Notes under the pieces: generated by a model
What the model was told of the DNA's origin: nothing
Seen by the model: the letters and a program-made list of their open reading frames with translations, nothing else
Database searches by the model: none
Assembly (NCBI GenBank): GCA_027922465.2
Contig: BQMF02000145.1
Coordinates: 806,001 to 870,000 of the forward strand
Origin: Turritopsis dohrnii
Taxonomy: Eukaryota; Cnidaria; Hydrozoa; Anthoathecata; Oceaniidae
DNA length: 64,000 nucleotides
Direction of reading: 5' to 3'
Position numbers and translations under genes: made by a program
In this document: positions 53,343 through 64,000 of the stretch, one piece after another
Numbering within the stretch: position 1 is the first letter of the stretch
Layout of the letters: every line of letters begins with the position of its first letter

Positions 53343-54275
53343 TCATTGAAGGTAAACTTGAAAGAATTGGAAAAACGAATTCGTTTTGTTAAGAAAGACG
53401 ATTTTTGCTAATGTGAAGCGGAAACACTTTTTCTCCTTGGAACCATAAATGTTGACATTCAGGTTACTCTGTCGTTCTACTTTCTCAGTGTCCTTGATTG
53501 ACACAAGATAGTCGATTTCACTCATGTTCAATTCTTTCTCACATGCTGTATATTTAGATACTTGATTCGTATTATTTCCTCGATTCTGGTACCATAAGAA
53601 GCGCTTTTCGTCAGTGTTTTTAATATTGAGTATAGCTCTCTTTGAATGAAGCTGTTTTGGCAATGTGCAATTACCAAATAACTCACAAATACCGTAAGAT
53701 TGTAATTTAACTAAATCAACATATATGAAATGATGCACAACCCATTCATTACCATTCTTTTGAATTTCGTCGATTCGTTGCGTGAACTGTGTATAGGCTG
53801 TATTGATATGAAAATCCAATTCTTCACTGTCCAATGCTGTAAAGACTTCTGATGGAAATTTCATGGCATTTAAAAGACAGTTGTGCAGGTACAGGTAGTT
53901 ATTTGTGTCCAATGTTTTCGATACGGCAGCTGTTCATTTCAAAGTTGATTGCACGAGCTCGGATGCTTTTCACAATTCTGGATGCTCAGTAGATCCACAT
54001 TGTTGATTGATTGTTTCAACACGCTTCAACATTTAGAACATATCAACGTTGTTTGTTTCACTCTCCTTTTCCTAGCAGTAGGTGGCATATTCCGTGCATC
54101 TTTGTTCATGTAATCGTTTGGTATTTTCACGCTCGAACGGTTTCTTACATCGACCGCATTGAAAACGTTTTAATCTTGATTTGTAAATCGATATGTCTCG
54201 CTCAAAATTTTCTAAGTACAAGGAACTTGCGATTGTATGTTTCACGTTTATGATGTTCACCGCTCGACACAACAT
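53343..54275 (-). pseudogene. Polinton/virus-like polymerase-associated protein relic
   Basis: Minus strand. 54200-54085 encodes a C2H2 finger (FQCGRCKKPF..RLHEQRC). After several stops, 53912-53343 reads DTNNYLYLHNCLLNAMKF, SEELDFHINTAYTQFTQRID and RAILNIKNTDEKRFLW. In invertebrate genomes I associate this finger plus (V/I)NxxNxDxxCFxW block with the N-terminal part of proteins bearing a family-B DNA polymerase, as in Polinton/Maverick-type elements. The polymerase domain is not present here. Stops between the two parts show decay. No terminal repeats found. Confidence 0.45.
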
Positions 54276-54415
54276 TTCAAACTAACGGTTAAGTCTCAAA
54301 CACCATTTCCCCATCAGTGTCTTGAAGCACCTGCTATAATTCGTGTAACTTGTCCTATAAGTCAATGTCCTGAAAGAAATGATAAAAATAAATATTTATC
54401 AAAAGATATAACAAT

Positions 54416-54600
54416 AAAATTTTAAAAGTGAAAAAGGCATTTAAAAAAGTCGAAAAGGTTTTTAAAAAGTGGAAAAGGCTTTTACAAAAGTGGAACAGGT
54501 TTGTATAAAAGTTGAAAAAATTTTATAAAAGCGTAAAAGATTTTTAAAAAGTGGAAAAGGTTTTTAAAGAATTCAAAAAAGTAGAAAAATTTTTACAAAT
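54416..54600. repeat. short tandem array (TTTTTAAAAAGTGGAAAAGG)n
   Basis: Seven or so imperfect units of about 22-27 bp, each a (T)TTTAAAA block followed by GT(G/C)GAAAAGG. Confidence 0.75.
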
Positions 54601-54784
54601 TGAAGAATGTTATCTCAGTATCATGTTCAAATGCAATGTTGCAAATTACATCATTACACATTTCTTCACCAGCAAATTCCATTCCACAAACATAGCATTG
54701 AATAGCTTCCATCTTTAATATAGTCTGAAACGAGATGTTACTCACTTGAAATATTTGAAGAAATGAGAGACAACACAAATGCAT

Positions 54785-56250
54785 TGACTTGCTTTTTAGG
54801 CTATTTTATTGATTCGTGTAAAAAGCACTTAAATATAAAATTCACTGAAATTCATTGAAATTCACTCATGTCAGTTGAATATTAGCCAACATGGAGATAA
54901 CATTAAAACATTCTTTTAGCTAGTAAGTAAGTTGCTGGAGGTCGAAAAAGTTCTTCTTCATAACATTTCAACACTATCCTCTCTTTATCAGTTTTAATTC
55001 AACAATAACGACAAAGTGCTTAAAAAAAGTTATATGTAAGAAAGGTAAAAAAAATAAGGACGTTATTGTAAAGGCAAATGATTAGCTGTAGGTTCTCAAA
55101 CTTTTTTTACTGCTTTGAAAAATGTCCGAAATGAACAACAGCTACTACCATGACACAATAGCCGAAAACTCAAAACACAAGTCTGAAGAGGTCTGACCAA
55201 AGCTAAGGATATTATTTAAACTTTTAGCAGGTAACGACTTGAAATGTACTGATCTTCCAACAGAAATAAAACGTAAGAAAACTGGAAAACTCTTTGAAAT
55301 GAAAACTAACGCAACAGATAATTCCGAATAAAATTCGGACGTACACCTCTAACATAGCATACGTCATTGTACATTGTTGAAAACCGACTTGTGGAACCTT
55401 AAGTTGATTTAGCTATCATTCAAGAATACATTTCATGCAAGCAGTCGAGAAAAACTTTCCATATTATCTGTAAAGACATTCTTCATATAAATAAAAGTAT
55501 GTTAAAAAGAATGGGGTTGTTAAAAGGAGTATAAAGTTATGCATAAAAAAGAATCATCATAAGCTGGAGAACAGTGGTTTGAAATATGAAGAAAGTGGAG
55601 AACTGGAGAAGAAAAAGCAGAACGTTGTTCCACTTTTTTCGCTGTTTCACTTCTAATGGTAAAGGCAATTCGACTTATGTCATATCAGTATTTTACTGTT
55701 AAAATAGTGCTCGATTTTGGAAATGACAAATGAATTATTATTGAAACTAAATTCAAGAAATAAATATGGATTTGATCGTCTCACCATTTGAGAGAGAGCC
55801 ATTTTTGTAATGGATATATAGCTTGCATTAGGCCACAATTAAAACCTGTTCGTGATAAACAGGAGTGGTGCACAGCTAAAGCAAATTAGTGACGTGTTTG
55901 TTGGAATTGTTTACTAAGCCATTGCACAATACATAAATCCAACACAATATCGACAAATTATCGAGACAGAGAGTGTTATGTCTAAACTAACAGGACAAGA
56001 ACAAGGAGATTGGAAACACACATCCCATTTAAGGCAGGATAAACCGAGTTTTAAATACTTTTCTTCACCCCAGAAACATTCTGTTATCTTTCAACATAAG
56101 ACCTGGTTTATCTACTTGCAGGGGCATTTTCCCTTTTAAAACCAATATTTTAAGTTTTCCTAATATATTTCATGGAGGATTGTAGCATCACTTTGTGTTT
56201 TCTCATTCATAGAAATGCATGAAAAATCCTTTGCTCAATATTTTAAGAAG
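54785..56250. other. no gene seen
   Basis: AT-rich stretch downstream (minus sense) of the TRAF-type gene. If that gene has further 3' exons, for example a MATH domain, they would lie here; I could not recognise any. Confidence 0.35.
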
Positions 56251-56252
56251 CC

Positions 56253-57038
56253 CTAAAAATATCGATGCAGATCCCAATTCAACAACCTTTTATCAAACTC
56301 TTTTTTGATCATAGAAACAGTATCAACAAATTCCTCAAATTCTTTCAGCTTATCTTTTAAAGATTCATTCTCCTTTTGTAAAGCAGTAATCCTTTTGTCT
56401 TTCTCTGCCAAGGTGTTCATAGTAACCTCTACACGAGCTAGTGAACAATCTGTTAAGTGCCCATCAAGGCCCTTACGAATAACCTTAAAAATAAAGTGAT
56501 AATACTTGACAAGTTCACTAACGGTTTCATAAAAAATTCCTATTATTTCAAGTTAATAATGATAATCATTATAAACTGCACAAAGCTGCTGAGCTGAAAA
56601 ATTCAAAATTTATGGACATTACTTAGTATTATATCCTTCAAACGTTTTTGATAAGGATTCTATGAGTTGGCAATTTAAGCAAAATTTAGACAAGATGTGA
56701 TGACATTCAAAGTTCACAAATTTAATACAACTTAGATGCTGAAATTGAAGTCATTTTTATGGTTTTTTTCATTATATCAAAAAAATTAGTGAAACCTTCT
56801 TTTTGCATCCAAGAAACGTATATGGACAATCCAATTCTTGCAGTGAGCATTCCATTTGGCAATGTTGTTTAAGCTTAAAGTATAAAAACATGAACATTAC
56901 TTTATCTCAAAACAATATATAATTATCATATAATCGTAGTTCAGAAAAGATTCAATAAAAATTTACCATACAACCAAGGACCTTCTCTTCACAAAGAGGG
57001 CATTCTTTCAATTCATATTGGCATCCACGTAAGTGATA
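56253..57038 (-). CDS. TRAF-type zinc-finger/coiled-coil protein, three 3' exons
   Basis: Minus-strand exons, all phase 0: 57038-56967 (acceptor TTTTGCAG, donor GTAAAT), 56873-56796 (acceptor CTTTAAG, donor GTTTCA), 56483-56253 (acceptor TTTTTAAG, stop TAG). They encode HLRGCQYELKECPLC..VLGC, LKQHCQMECSLQELDCPYTF..GC and LDGHLTDCSLARVEV, which follow the TRAF zinc-finger spacing (L-x2-H-x3-C-x5-CP-x5-GC-x(n)-L-x2-H-x2-C). A coiled coil follows (RITALQKENESLKDKLKEF). TRAFs are cytosolic adaptors/E3s downstream of TNF, TLR and IL-17 receptors. The protein ends without the MATH domain usual for TRAFs, unless this exon is alternatively spliced. Upstream exons (RING) would lie beyond 57040, where a piggyBac element (57271-60164) is inserted. 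Confidence 0.72.
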
Positions 57039-57282
57039 CTGCAAAAAATGAATAAAAGTAGTAAACTGGTCTTTGATATCTTGAATTTGGGAACAAAAAA
57101 TTATAAGCTAGTGTCAGAAAAAAAAACTTCGCTGTACAACTTGCAGATCACGCTTGTTTGAAAAATGCTAAAGGGTGTATAGTGGTTCTGAAACAAAAAA
57201 AATCCATTTTGTATGATCACTGACAGTCATCTTAATCTACTTTGTACTTTGGCTATGTCTTTTGCTTTAACACGTTCGCTGC

Positions 57283-57385
57283 CAACTACGAGTATACTCA
57301 TAGTAGCGAAATTGACACAAACTGCCAACTACGAGTATACTCGTAGTGACTCACCTACCGTAAAGTGCCAACTACGAGTATGCTC
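57283..57385. repeat. subterminal palindromes, left end of piggyBac
   Basis: AACTACGAGTATACTCATAG (57283), AACTACGAGTATACTCGTAG (57323) and AACTACGAGTATGCTCTTGG (57368). All are versions of an 18-bp palindrome; likely transposase-binding sites by inference. Confidence 0.8.
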
Positions 57386-57654
57386 TTGGGATAAATTTTC
57401 AAACTTATCTTACTTCTGATTGGCTAAGACTATTCGGTTTTTTCTTTTTGATTCAATTCTGCAAAATCTCAAATTTTAAGAAAATCGACAGTCAAAGTTT
57501 TGGTTCCCGCGCGAATGTCTTCAAATAAGGCAAGAATTCACAATTTCTAATTTTCTAGCATGCTTCCAAATAAAAGGAGATTGGTGATGTACAATGCTTG
57601 AAAATCTTCCCTTTGACTTTTTAATGTAATAAATTTACAACAGATTATTTATAA

Positions 57655-59795
57655 TGATAATTCTAGAAACATTTTCCAACACAAATTGCTGGCCTAATCT
57701 GACATTGTTAACAAAAGTATCGTGTTTCCTTTCTCATCTTCTTGCGCGAACAGACTGCACAAGGCTTTGTAGGTTTGTCTTTCTTCTCTGTTGGTGGTAG
57801 CGGCATTAGGTAGTGGAAATCACGAGGGTGCTGCACATCAGTTTGTGGGCTATCGATTCTTCCCATCAACAATTTGATCACATGTTCACGAAACTTGAGC
57901 ATGGAGATTTCTTTATCGGTACCATACAATGTAAATGAGTTATGCATCATGATATCGATTACATACAACCCAACCTTTTTGTACCAAAGGATGGTTTTTC
58001 TGACGCTATCGTACTAGGAAATCATCTGATCTGCTTTATCGATACCAGACATTCCTGCGTTGTAGTCTTTAACGATGTTGGGTTTGTGCTTCTTTTGTCC
58101 TCGTTTGTTGGTTGTTTCGACCATCTCTACTACATGCATGTTGCTTATGGTCAAAACATCTCGTTTGTTTTTCCATTTTGCGATTACAACACCATCTCTG
58201 CTCCTGTGAATGATTCTTCCTTTCTCTAGATTGGCTTTTGTTTACAGCAACAGGGTTAGATGTTCGGTCCGATCTCAGTAGTCCCACAAATATACGTCTC
58301 TTTCTCCAGCATCAGCTTTGACAATTCAAACGAATTGTAGTAGTTGTCAACACAAAGACGATGCCATTTTCCTAAGAGACCCTCCATGAGATCAATAACA
58401 ATTGCACCCGATTGACCCAAGTCATGCTCATCAAGAACTGATTCCCTAGAATAAATTCTGATTTTGAGAACCAATCCTCCAGATTCACACAGCTCGTAAA
58501 ACTTGACTCCATACTTATATTTTCTGTTCTTTATGTATTGGCGAAATAAAAGCCTTCCCCTCCAGAGCATCATTGATTCGTCGACTGATAAATCTCTCCC
58601 TGGGTTTTAGATTTCTTTCATCTTGTTATTGATCAACCAGATGTTATTGTCTTGTTATTGATTGTCAACCAGATGTTATTGTCTTGTTATTGATCAACCA
58701 GGGGCATGATGTTGCCAAGTCGTGAGGTTTCTTCTTCATTATCTGCGAAATGCCAAAATCGAAGTATCTCCTGGAAACGGTTTCTCGACCTAACTTTTGA
58801 TAATCCTTCCAATCTGTACAGAGGATTACGACTCCAATAGAGCTCAATTCTAGGCAGTTGCACAATATCCATCAGAAAAAGGGCACCAATGAATTTTTTC
58901 TCTTCATCAGCATCCACTGGTTTCCAAAATCTGTACCTGGAAGTTTTACTGTAGCGGTCGACGCAACTCGATCTCTTGGTCTGCATACCTGTTAGCCTCC
59001 AAAACCATCAAATCTATCATTTCTTCAGTTAGAAAAAGGTTAAAGAAATCCATTTTCTCTTTGCTTTCCATGTCAATTTTCAAACCAGTCTGTTCCTCAA
59101 ACGGAAAAGCAAAAACTTCATTTGGATCATCTTTCCAAGCAGCTTGTTGTAACTCTTTCTCCTTCGTTTTTTGTGCAGCTTTGGTTGTTGGTTTTGTTGG
59201 CTGTTGATCTATGGCTGTATCGTTTGATGAGCTCGATGGTAAATTGGCTGAATTGCTACCCCTGGTTCTCAATCCTCTAGGTCTTTTTACACCTCTTGCC
59301 TTGGGGCGTTTCAGAGGTGGTGAGACTTCATTCACTGGTGGTAAGATGTGCTCACGCTCTTCAGCTTCAGGTTCCTTTTGAACCTCTGGTGCTTCATCCT
59401 CAATAATTTCAGAAGAAGAGGAACTAAAATATTCTGATTCTGACTCACTGAAGTCAGAGTCCATTTCATCTTCACTTCTTGCACTGCCATCTTGCATGAG
59501 AATGTCATCTGCCTGCTCTGCAGAATATCTCTTGGGTATTGGGACTAAAAATAAAAAAAGAACTTAGAAAAAGCATAAATGAGTTATCCTGTCAATTTAT
59601 AAAATATTGAAAACTCGTTGAAAAGAACAATGTAATTGTAGAAATACTTTTTACTTGCTTACCAGTTTTTGGAATTTCTTCGTTCCGTTCAGAGTCACTC
59701 GCGAGTTCAAAAGACAATAAATTTGCTGCCTTATGCTTTTGTATTTGTAAAAATTCGAAAATCATTTGAAAATAGTGCCAATAGAGTGTGTTCAA
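57655..59795 (-). pseudogene. piggyBac transposase (DDE_Tnp_1_7 type), broken
   Basis: A first exon (MIFEFLQIQKHK..ERNEEIPKTG, donor GTAAGC at about 59662) joins the main body near 59545 (VPIPKRYSAEQADDIL). Then come an acidic/Ser-rich and basic N-terminal region, the domain DRYSKTSRYRFWKPVD..FIGALFLMDIVQLP, catalytic contexts SVDESMMLWRGRLLF (first Asp, about 58580), CVDNYYNSFELSKLM (second, about 58340), YNAGMSGIDKADQM (third, about 58040), and a Cys-rich C-terminus KPCAVCSRKKM..CF. Breaks: a 30-bp tandem duplication with frame change at 58630-58690, frameshifts near 58960 and 58260, a TAG after the third Asp, and a TGA/TAA in the Cys-rich end. All three catalytic Asp are still readable but no full protein can be made. 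Confidence 0.88.
58631..58700. repeat. 30-bp tandem duplication in the piggyBac transposase
   Basis: CAACCAGATGTTATTGTCTTG..TTATTGAT occurs twice in a row, with a third partial copy, and breaks the reading frame just before the first catalytic block. Confidence 0.8.
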
Positions 59796-59828
59796 TTAAA
59801 ATCAGATTCCTAATTCTTCATACACCGC

Positions 59829-59965
59829 TAGACTACGAGTATTCTCGTAGCACTGCAATACGCTAACAATAAAACATAGATTGCCGCGCTACGAGTATAC
59901 TCGTAGCATGGCAACAGGCAAATAAGGTTTTGCAAGTTGCCATACTACGAGAATACTCGTGGTAA
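59829..59965. repeat. subterminal palindromes, right end of piggyBac
   Basis: GACTACGAGTATTCTCGTAG (59831), GCTACGAGTATACTCGTAGC (59889) and TACTACGAGAATACTCGTGG (59943), mirror-placed partners of the left-end motifs. Confidence 0.8.
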
Positions 59966-60169
59966 AAAATTATTTTTTCAATTTGTTCTGTGTTGTATCC
60001 TCATTCAAAAAATATATAATACAGGAATATCTATTGCATCATACCATAATAGCCTAAACAAAATTTGATGAACATGTTAAATTGCCTCGGCAGTTTACAG
60101 TTCGGTTTAATTTTTAAACCACAGTCTAAAGATGGCGCGAAAATATGGGCCGGCAGCGAACGTGTTAAA

Positions 60170-60760
60170 ACAGCTAGTTTAACAAGAGGGTTTTTCTGTT
60201 ATATGTGAAAATTATTATTCAACAATCACAAATTTGTGAGCTCTCTCACAAACATAGATACAGAATATCAAAAAATCTACAAAATTTATATTATAGCAAA
60301 AATTCCCAATAGGGCAATGAAATAACAGAATCAAATCAAGTCTAAAGATACTGTTACCACTTTAATGACTGTAACACAATGTGTAAAAGGCTATAAAGGA
60401 AAGTAAATTCTATTCTCTAATGCTCATATTTATAAGAGTAATCATTACAGCTAGGTTTGACTGGAGACTTTAATAACTTGCTACCTAGAGCGTTCCTTCC
60501 TCTTTCAATTGTAGACGTATTCGTGAACTTTTGGTAGCAACTGGCATGATAGTGTAACCTACCATCTAATTGACTATTCTGTGGAATGACTTACAAGGTA
60601 GACAATACAAACTAAACATAAGACACAGAAGAAGAAGAAGAGACTATATATATATATATACCTACATATACATAAGGACTACTATGTTAGCAGGCACTAA
60701 TGAATGATATTGTACATCACTGGTTACATTTTATAGGATTTCTATACAAAAAAAAATACA
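60170..60760. other. no gene seen
   Basis: AT-rich, with an (AT)n run at 60645-60660. Expected location of 5' exons of the TRAF-type gene on the minus strand, but none recognised. Confidence 0.3.
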
Positions 60761-62688
60761 TCTTATTATAGTAATCAGCAATCGTGTATCCCACTTTTAA
60801 TTTAGAGAGTGTTTGTTTTTGTTTTTTTTAATGGTCAAATCCTTCTTAATTGTGGTCATATAGCGGCAGTTAGACCATCGCAGATACTATTGCAATGCAA
60901 TCCAACGATCATTTGTTTTGACATGTGATCGCCTTTTCGCCGTTTTTTATTGGTTGCCGAAATCAAACAAACTATAGCTACAATGTTCGTTGATAGGAAA
61001 TCCATTTTCATTAATCATTGAAGGTTTGACGAACGAACAGGTCTGTACGAAGGTATTATTATAAAACATTATTTGCTTTCTTTTTTGTTTTTCTATTTTT
61101 GATTAATAAAAGAACAGGTAACACATGCATAGGTAAATGTATTGACGCATTATTTTTCTTTGTATGTATTCAAATGTTTGATTATTAAATCATACTGAAA
61201 TGGTTTTTAAATGGAAAACGAAAACGAAGAACAAATAATGAGTATACATATAAACATCCAGCACATGTTTCAACAATTTATGTACTTCGTTTTAGTTATC
61301 AGATATTGCTATACAGAAGAAAGTGCAGTGAAAAAATGCAGAAAAAATGCTTTACACAGTAACGAATGGTTTTAATTTTAATTTAGTTTTGAAAGATTAA
61401 TTACTTTAGTTTGGAAAAAATATGAGTCAAAGTAATTCTATCTTTTTTAGGTATGTATATGATGGATGAAAACGAAGACCAGAGGAGGAGCACAACGAAG
61501 AGTGAAGGAATTTGGTTTGGTAACGTGCGCTATTAGTTAGCAAAGAAGAGTGATTTAGCACGTTTCAATGTTTTACACTTCATTTTAGTTATCAAATATG
61601 GCTATAGAGAAGAATCAAAATAATTCAACAATTTAAGATGTAGGAGCTGGATGAAAACGAAGAGGGAGAGCACAGTAAAAATTTATTTTATGTGCTTTAT
61701 TTATTTACAATCAACTGAAAATGGTGCCACAGTTATGAATGTTTTATTTCTCATGCTGTCTCATATTTGCTTCAATAAGGTTGCAGTAGTGTGATTTTGT
61801 AGCTGTGTTCTTCATTAAAATCTTTTTTTTAGGTCAGAAAAGAGAAACTGTACATAAACCATTAAAGAAATGAAGCACATGGTTAAATTATAATGTTGAG
61901 AGAGTTAGTTTAGAGAAGAATGGATTATGTATTTAAGCAGTTCATTAATTATTACTGTACAATGAAACTGTGCTACAAAAAAGAAGCGTTATTGGATGGA
62001 TTTTTCTTCAGTCTATTTTGTGTTATGGTAATCGTTTACGTACTATGCCTGGGTAATAATAAGTTTGGCATTATGTTTTCATCTGTTACTTTTTATCTTT
62101 TGGGTAAATTTGTGTTTTTAGTCATTGTTTTTAGGATAAATGCACACTTGAATTTCCTTTTCTGTTTTGTGGGTTTATTTTCTTTTAGTTTTGTTATTTT
62201 AATTCAATATTGTTATAGCATGATTATGTTTTTGGTATTACAATTGAAATATTATTCTTTTAGGCAATAATACAAAAAGAAAAAGAAACTCATAGTTTTA
62301 ATCATGATGGTGATGGTTTTGGGAAGAAAAGACTATATATCATTTCAAAAATTCATTAATGATTGCAGTCCAGTAACTTTGGCACACAAGAAACAGTTGG
62401 AAGGTATGAATTTGTTTTGAATTAACATTTCGTATTGTTATTCAATGCTTGGTTTTGTATGTCTGGGTAAACAGTTGGTGTTATATATTGTCATTTTTTG
62501 AAGTTACTTCTCTTCTGCGTATAGACATATATTTGGAGCCATATTGCTATTTTTTTCTGTTTTAAATCTTCTGAATGTAAGAAATGAATCAAAAAATTAA
62601 TGCCTGTAAAAAACTTTTACACGTGTTAAATTCTGTGACACAATGCAAGCTGAACATGGGTGGCAAGTGACGCCGCCTTGGCGGCTAG
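60761..62688 (+). mobile_element. non-autonomous Helitron, unit 1 of a second tandem
   Basis: Inserted after A; starts TCTTATTATAGTAATCAGC, very like the 13760 unit (CACTTTTAATTTAGAGAGTG follows in both). Ends with hairpin GCCGCCTTGGCGGC and CTAG (62685-62688), identical to the 48347/49420 units. The interior has no recognised gene; several T-rich/AG|G exon-like borders (61450, 61832) have no convincing frame. Confidence 0.7.
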
Positions 62689-64000
62689 TCTATATACTAA
62701 TACGCGCTGTGCATCCACTTTCTTCACTCTTTCACTTTCTAAAATTTCGGGTCGTTTTTGCGGTCACTTATTCATAAAAGTGTGTCAAACCATGGTCAGA
62801 CAATATTTTTCTACGATTAGTATAAAGATCAACCCTTGCATTACATTTTATTTTGATCGTTTCAAACATCTTTATTGTTTCGTGAGATTAACAAACAATA
62901 ACAACGTTCGTTTGCCAGCAAGTTTTCACGATGCACTTTTTGAACAGCAGGTAATGCTACATACGATAGTAAGACAACAAAGTTATTAACGAAAGTATTG
63001 AACGAAGACTTACTAATGTTTTTAGGGTAAGTACGCTCTTGAAATTTTTTTGTTTACTTTTGTTTTTCGTATAATGTAAATACAGTTTATGCATCATTAC
63101 TTTTCATTAGGGAAGACAAATAAAAACAATATATACGCGATTGAAGAAATGAGTCTCATGGTCTTAAATCATGACGTTCTGGGTTCGTGAAGAACAATTT
63201 TCTATTTTGGTATCAAATCTTAACTTCGTGCAAAGAAAATCACTAGAAGGTATAAATTTGTTTATAATTCATATTTTGACGCGTTTACGACTTATGGGTT
63301 TGGCTTCTGTTTACGTTGGAGTATGGGTTCCATGAACAGTTACAGCCATTTCAATCTTTCTGTTGTTTTTATGTAAGCATAATTTATTTCTTTATCGTAT
63401 CGTGAAAGGACTTATTATGAGAACTTTTTATGTGTTTCAGATCTTCTGAGTAAGAAGATGTTTACGTTCAGAGGTGCAGTGTTGATAATAAACACGTAAA
63501 ACCGCTTTATCTGTTTTGAGAGTTTTAATTAAAAGGGTGAGGAGCACTTTTTACCATTTTGACGTTACATTTTTAATCACGAGGAACCATTGCATTGCAT
63601 CTGGAAGCGAACAAGGCGCTTTTGGGAAGATATCTCGAGAACTACATTTTGAGGGTTCACAACATTGGTGAACAGGGCTGTGATGTTTGATGGCCGACCT
63701 CTCGGTAACTGTATTTTTCACATCACATGGATGTACTTTCTAAACATGGTTCCGTGACTAAAAGTTTTGTATCCATTTTTGTAAATCGTCATTTTTAAAA
63801 TAAAAAAACCCATAAAAATATTTTACACGGGATGCAATGTATTTTAGAGAGTGAAAATAGCGGATGCACAGCGCGTATTTTTTATTTTTGATGAGTTTCA
63901 GATCTCCAAATAAAACGATTTTTCTGTTCTGCGCTTCAGTGTTGGGAGGAGAGGAGAATGGATAAAGAAAAACAACAACAAACCAAATGCTAAACCGGTT
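62689..64000 (+). mobile_element. Helitron, unit 2, running to the window edge
   Basis: Starts TCTATATACTAATACGCGC directly after the CTAG of unit 1, so the two are head to tail. 63570-63650 repeats the CATTGCATTGCATC..GATATCTCGA block of the 13760 unit. At 63838-63875 the sequence AGAGAGTG..GGATGCACAGCGCGTA is the inverse of the unit's own 5' end (62700-62745), so a third end in opposite orientation may lie there. The 3' hairpin end is not in the window. Confidence 0.6.

Larger units (their letters stand above)
57271..60164 (-). mobile_element. piggyBac-like DNA transposon
   Basis: Ends CACGTTCGCTGCC and GGCAGCGAACGTG, flanked by TTAA on both sides (57267-57270, 60165-60168). Length 2894 bp, minus-strand transposase. 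Both ends carry three copies of an imperfect palindrome CTACGAGTATACTCGTAG, listed separately. It lies directly upstream of the TRAF-type exons. Confidence 0.9.

Noticed and set aside
54593..54784. CxxC frame MEAIQCYVCGMEF as a further TRAF or Polinton exon
   Set aside because: No matching phase or spacing to either neighbour; the frame runs into a tandem repeat.
61920..62270. 116-codon hydrophobic frame inside a Helitron
   Set aside because: T-rich DNA yields Phe/Leu/Val-rich frames by chance; no family, no splice or conservation evidence.
1..64000. CRISPR arrays, bacterial operons or ribosome binding sites
   Set aside because: Sequence is eukaryotic (spliced genes, animal transposons); tandem arrays lack CRISPR spacer structure.
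1..64000. tRNA or rRNA genes
   Set aside because: No cloverleaf or rRNA-like segment noticed by eye; a covariance-model scan would be decisive.

Overview
The window is AT-rich DNA from an animal nuclear genome. Genes carry GT-AG introns, and the recognisable domains are metazoan: an FGF-like exon, IL-17-like cytokines, TRAF-type zinc fingers, SAM, ankyrin/RING and HIRAN. The mix of small HIRAN genes, Kolobok-, Tigger-, hAT-, piggyBac-, MULE-, Helitron- and Penelope-type repeats and several invertebrate-type orphan families suggests an early-branching animal, most likely a cnidarian. That taxonomic call is inference, because no rRNA or other marker gene is present.

Probable host genes are sparse. 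(1) An FGF-like last exon (2384-2564, -). (2) A HIRAN-like exon (2654-3073, +) whose stop codon was split by a hAT element. (3) An unrecognised single-pass membrane/coiled-coil protein assembled here from seven exons (9224-13544, +). (4) An unrecognised well-spliced exon (15974-16195, -). (5) An intronless ankyrin/double-RING gene (31570-32526, +). (6) Two IL-17-like secreted cytokine genes with identical exon lengths (36545-37963 and 47513-48330, both -). (7) A TRAF-type zinc-finger/coiled-coil gene (56253-57038, -).

Most of the rest is layered mobile DNA. 0-7.5 kb: two Tigger-like relics and a nearly intact hAT (3073-6638). 8-14 kb: short head-to-tail Helitron units around and after gene 3. 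9-17 kb: repeated copies of a ~120 bp MITE and palindromic MITEs. 16.9-18.9 kb: a TTAA-flanked Kolobok-like deletion derivative. 19.4-22 kb: a telomere-like array next to a Penelope relic, which is split by a TAA-flanked element that itself contains a SWIM-domain MULE. 22-28 kb: a decayed repeat-family gene split by a fold-back element and by an element carrying a SAM-domain gene. 39-41.5 kb: a Tigger element carrying its own HIRAN gene, and a second Tigger MITE inside another gene. 42.4-45.7 kb: a broken Rep-helicase Helitron. 46-47 kb: a LINE 3' part. 48.3-50.3 kb: two head-to-tail Helitrons. 53.3-54.3 kb: a Polinton-type polymerase-associated relic. 57.3-60.2 kb: a broken piggyBac. 60.8-64 kb: another Helitron tandem.

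The picture is a gene-poor accessory region in which immune and signalling genes (IL-17-like pair, TRAF-like, ankyrin/RING) sit among nested transposons. Several transposons carry captured cellular domains (HIRAN, SAM, SWIM/Cys).
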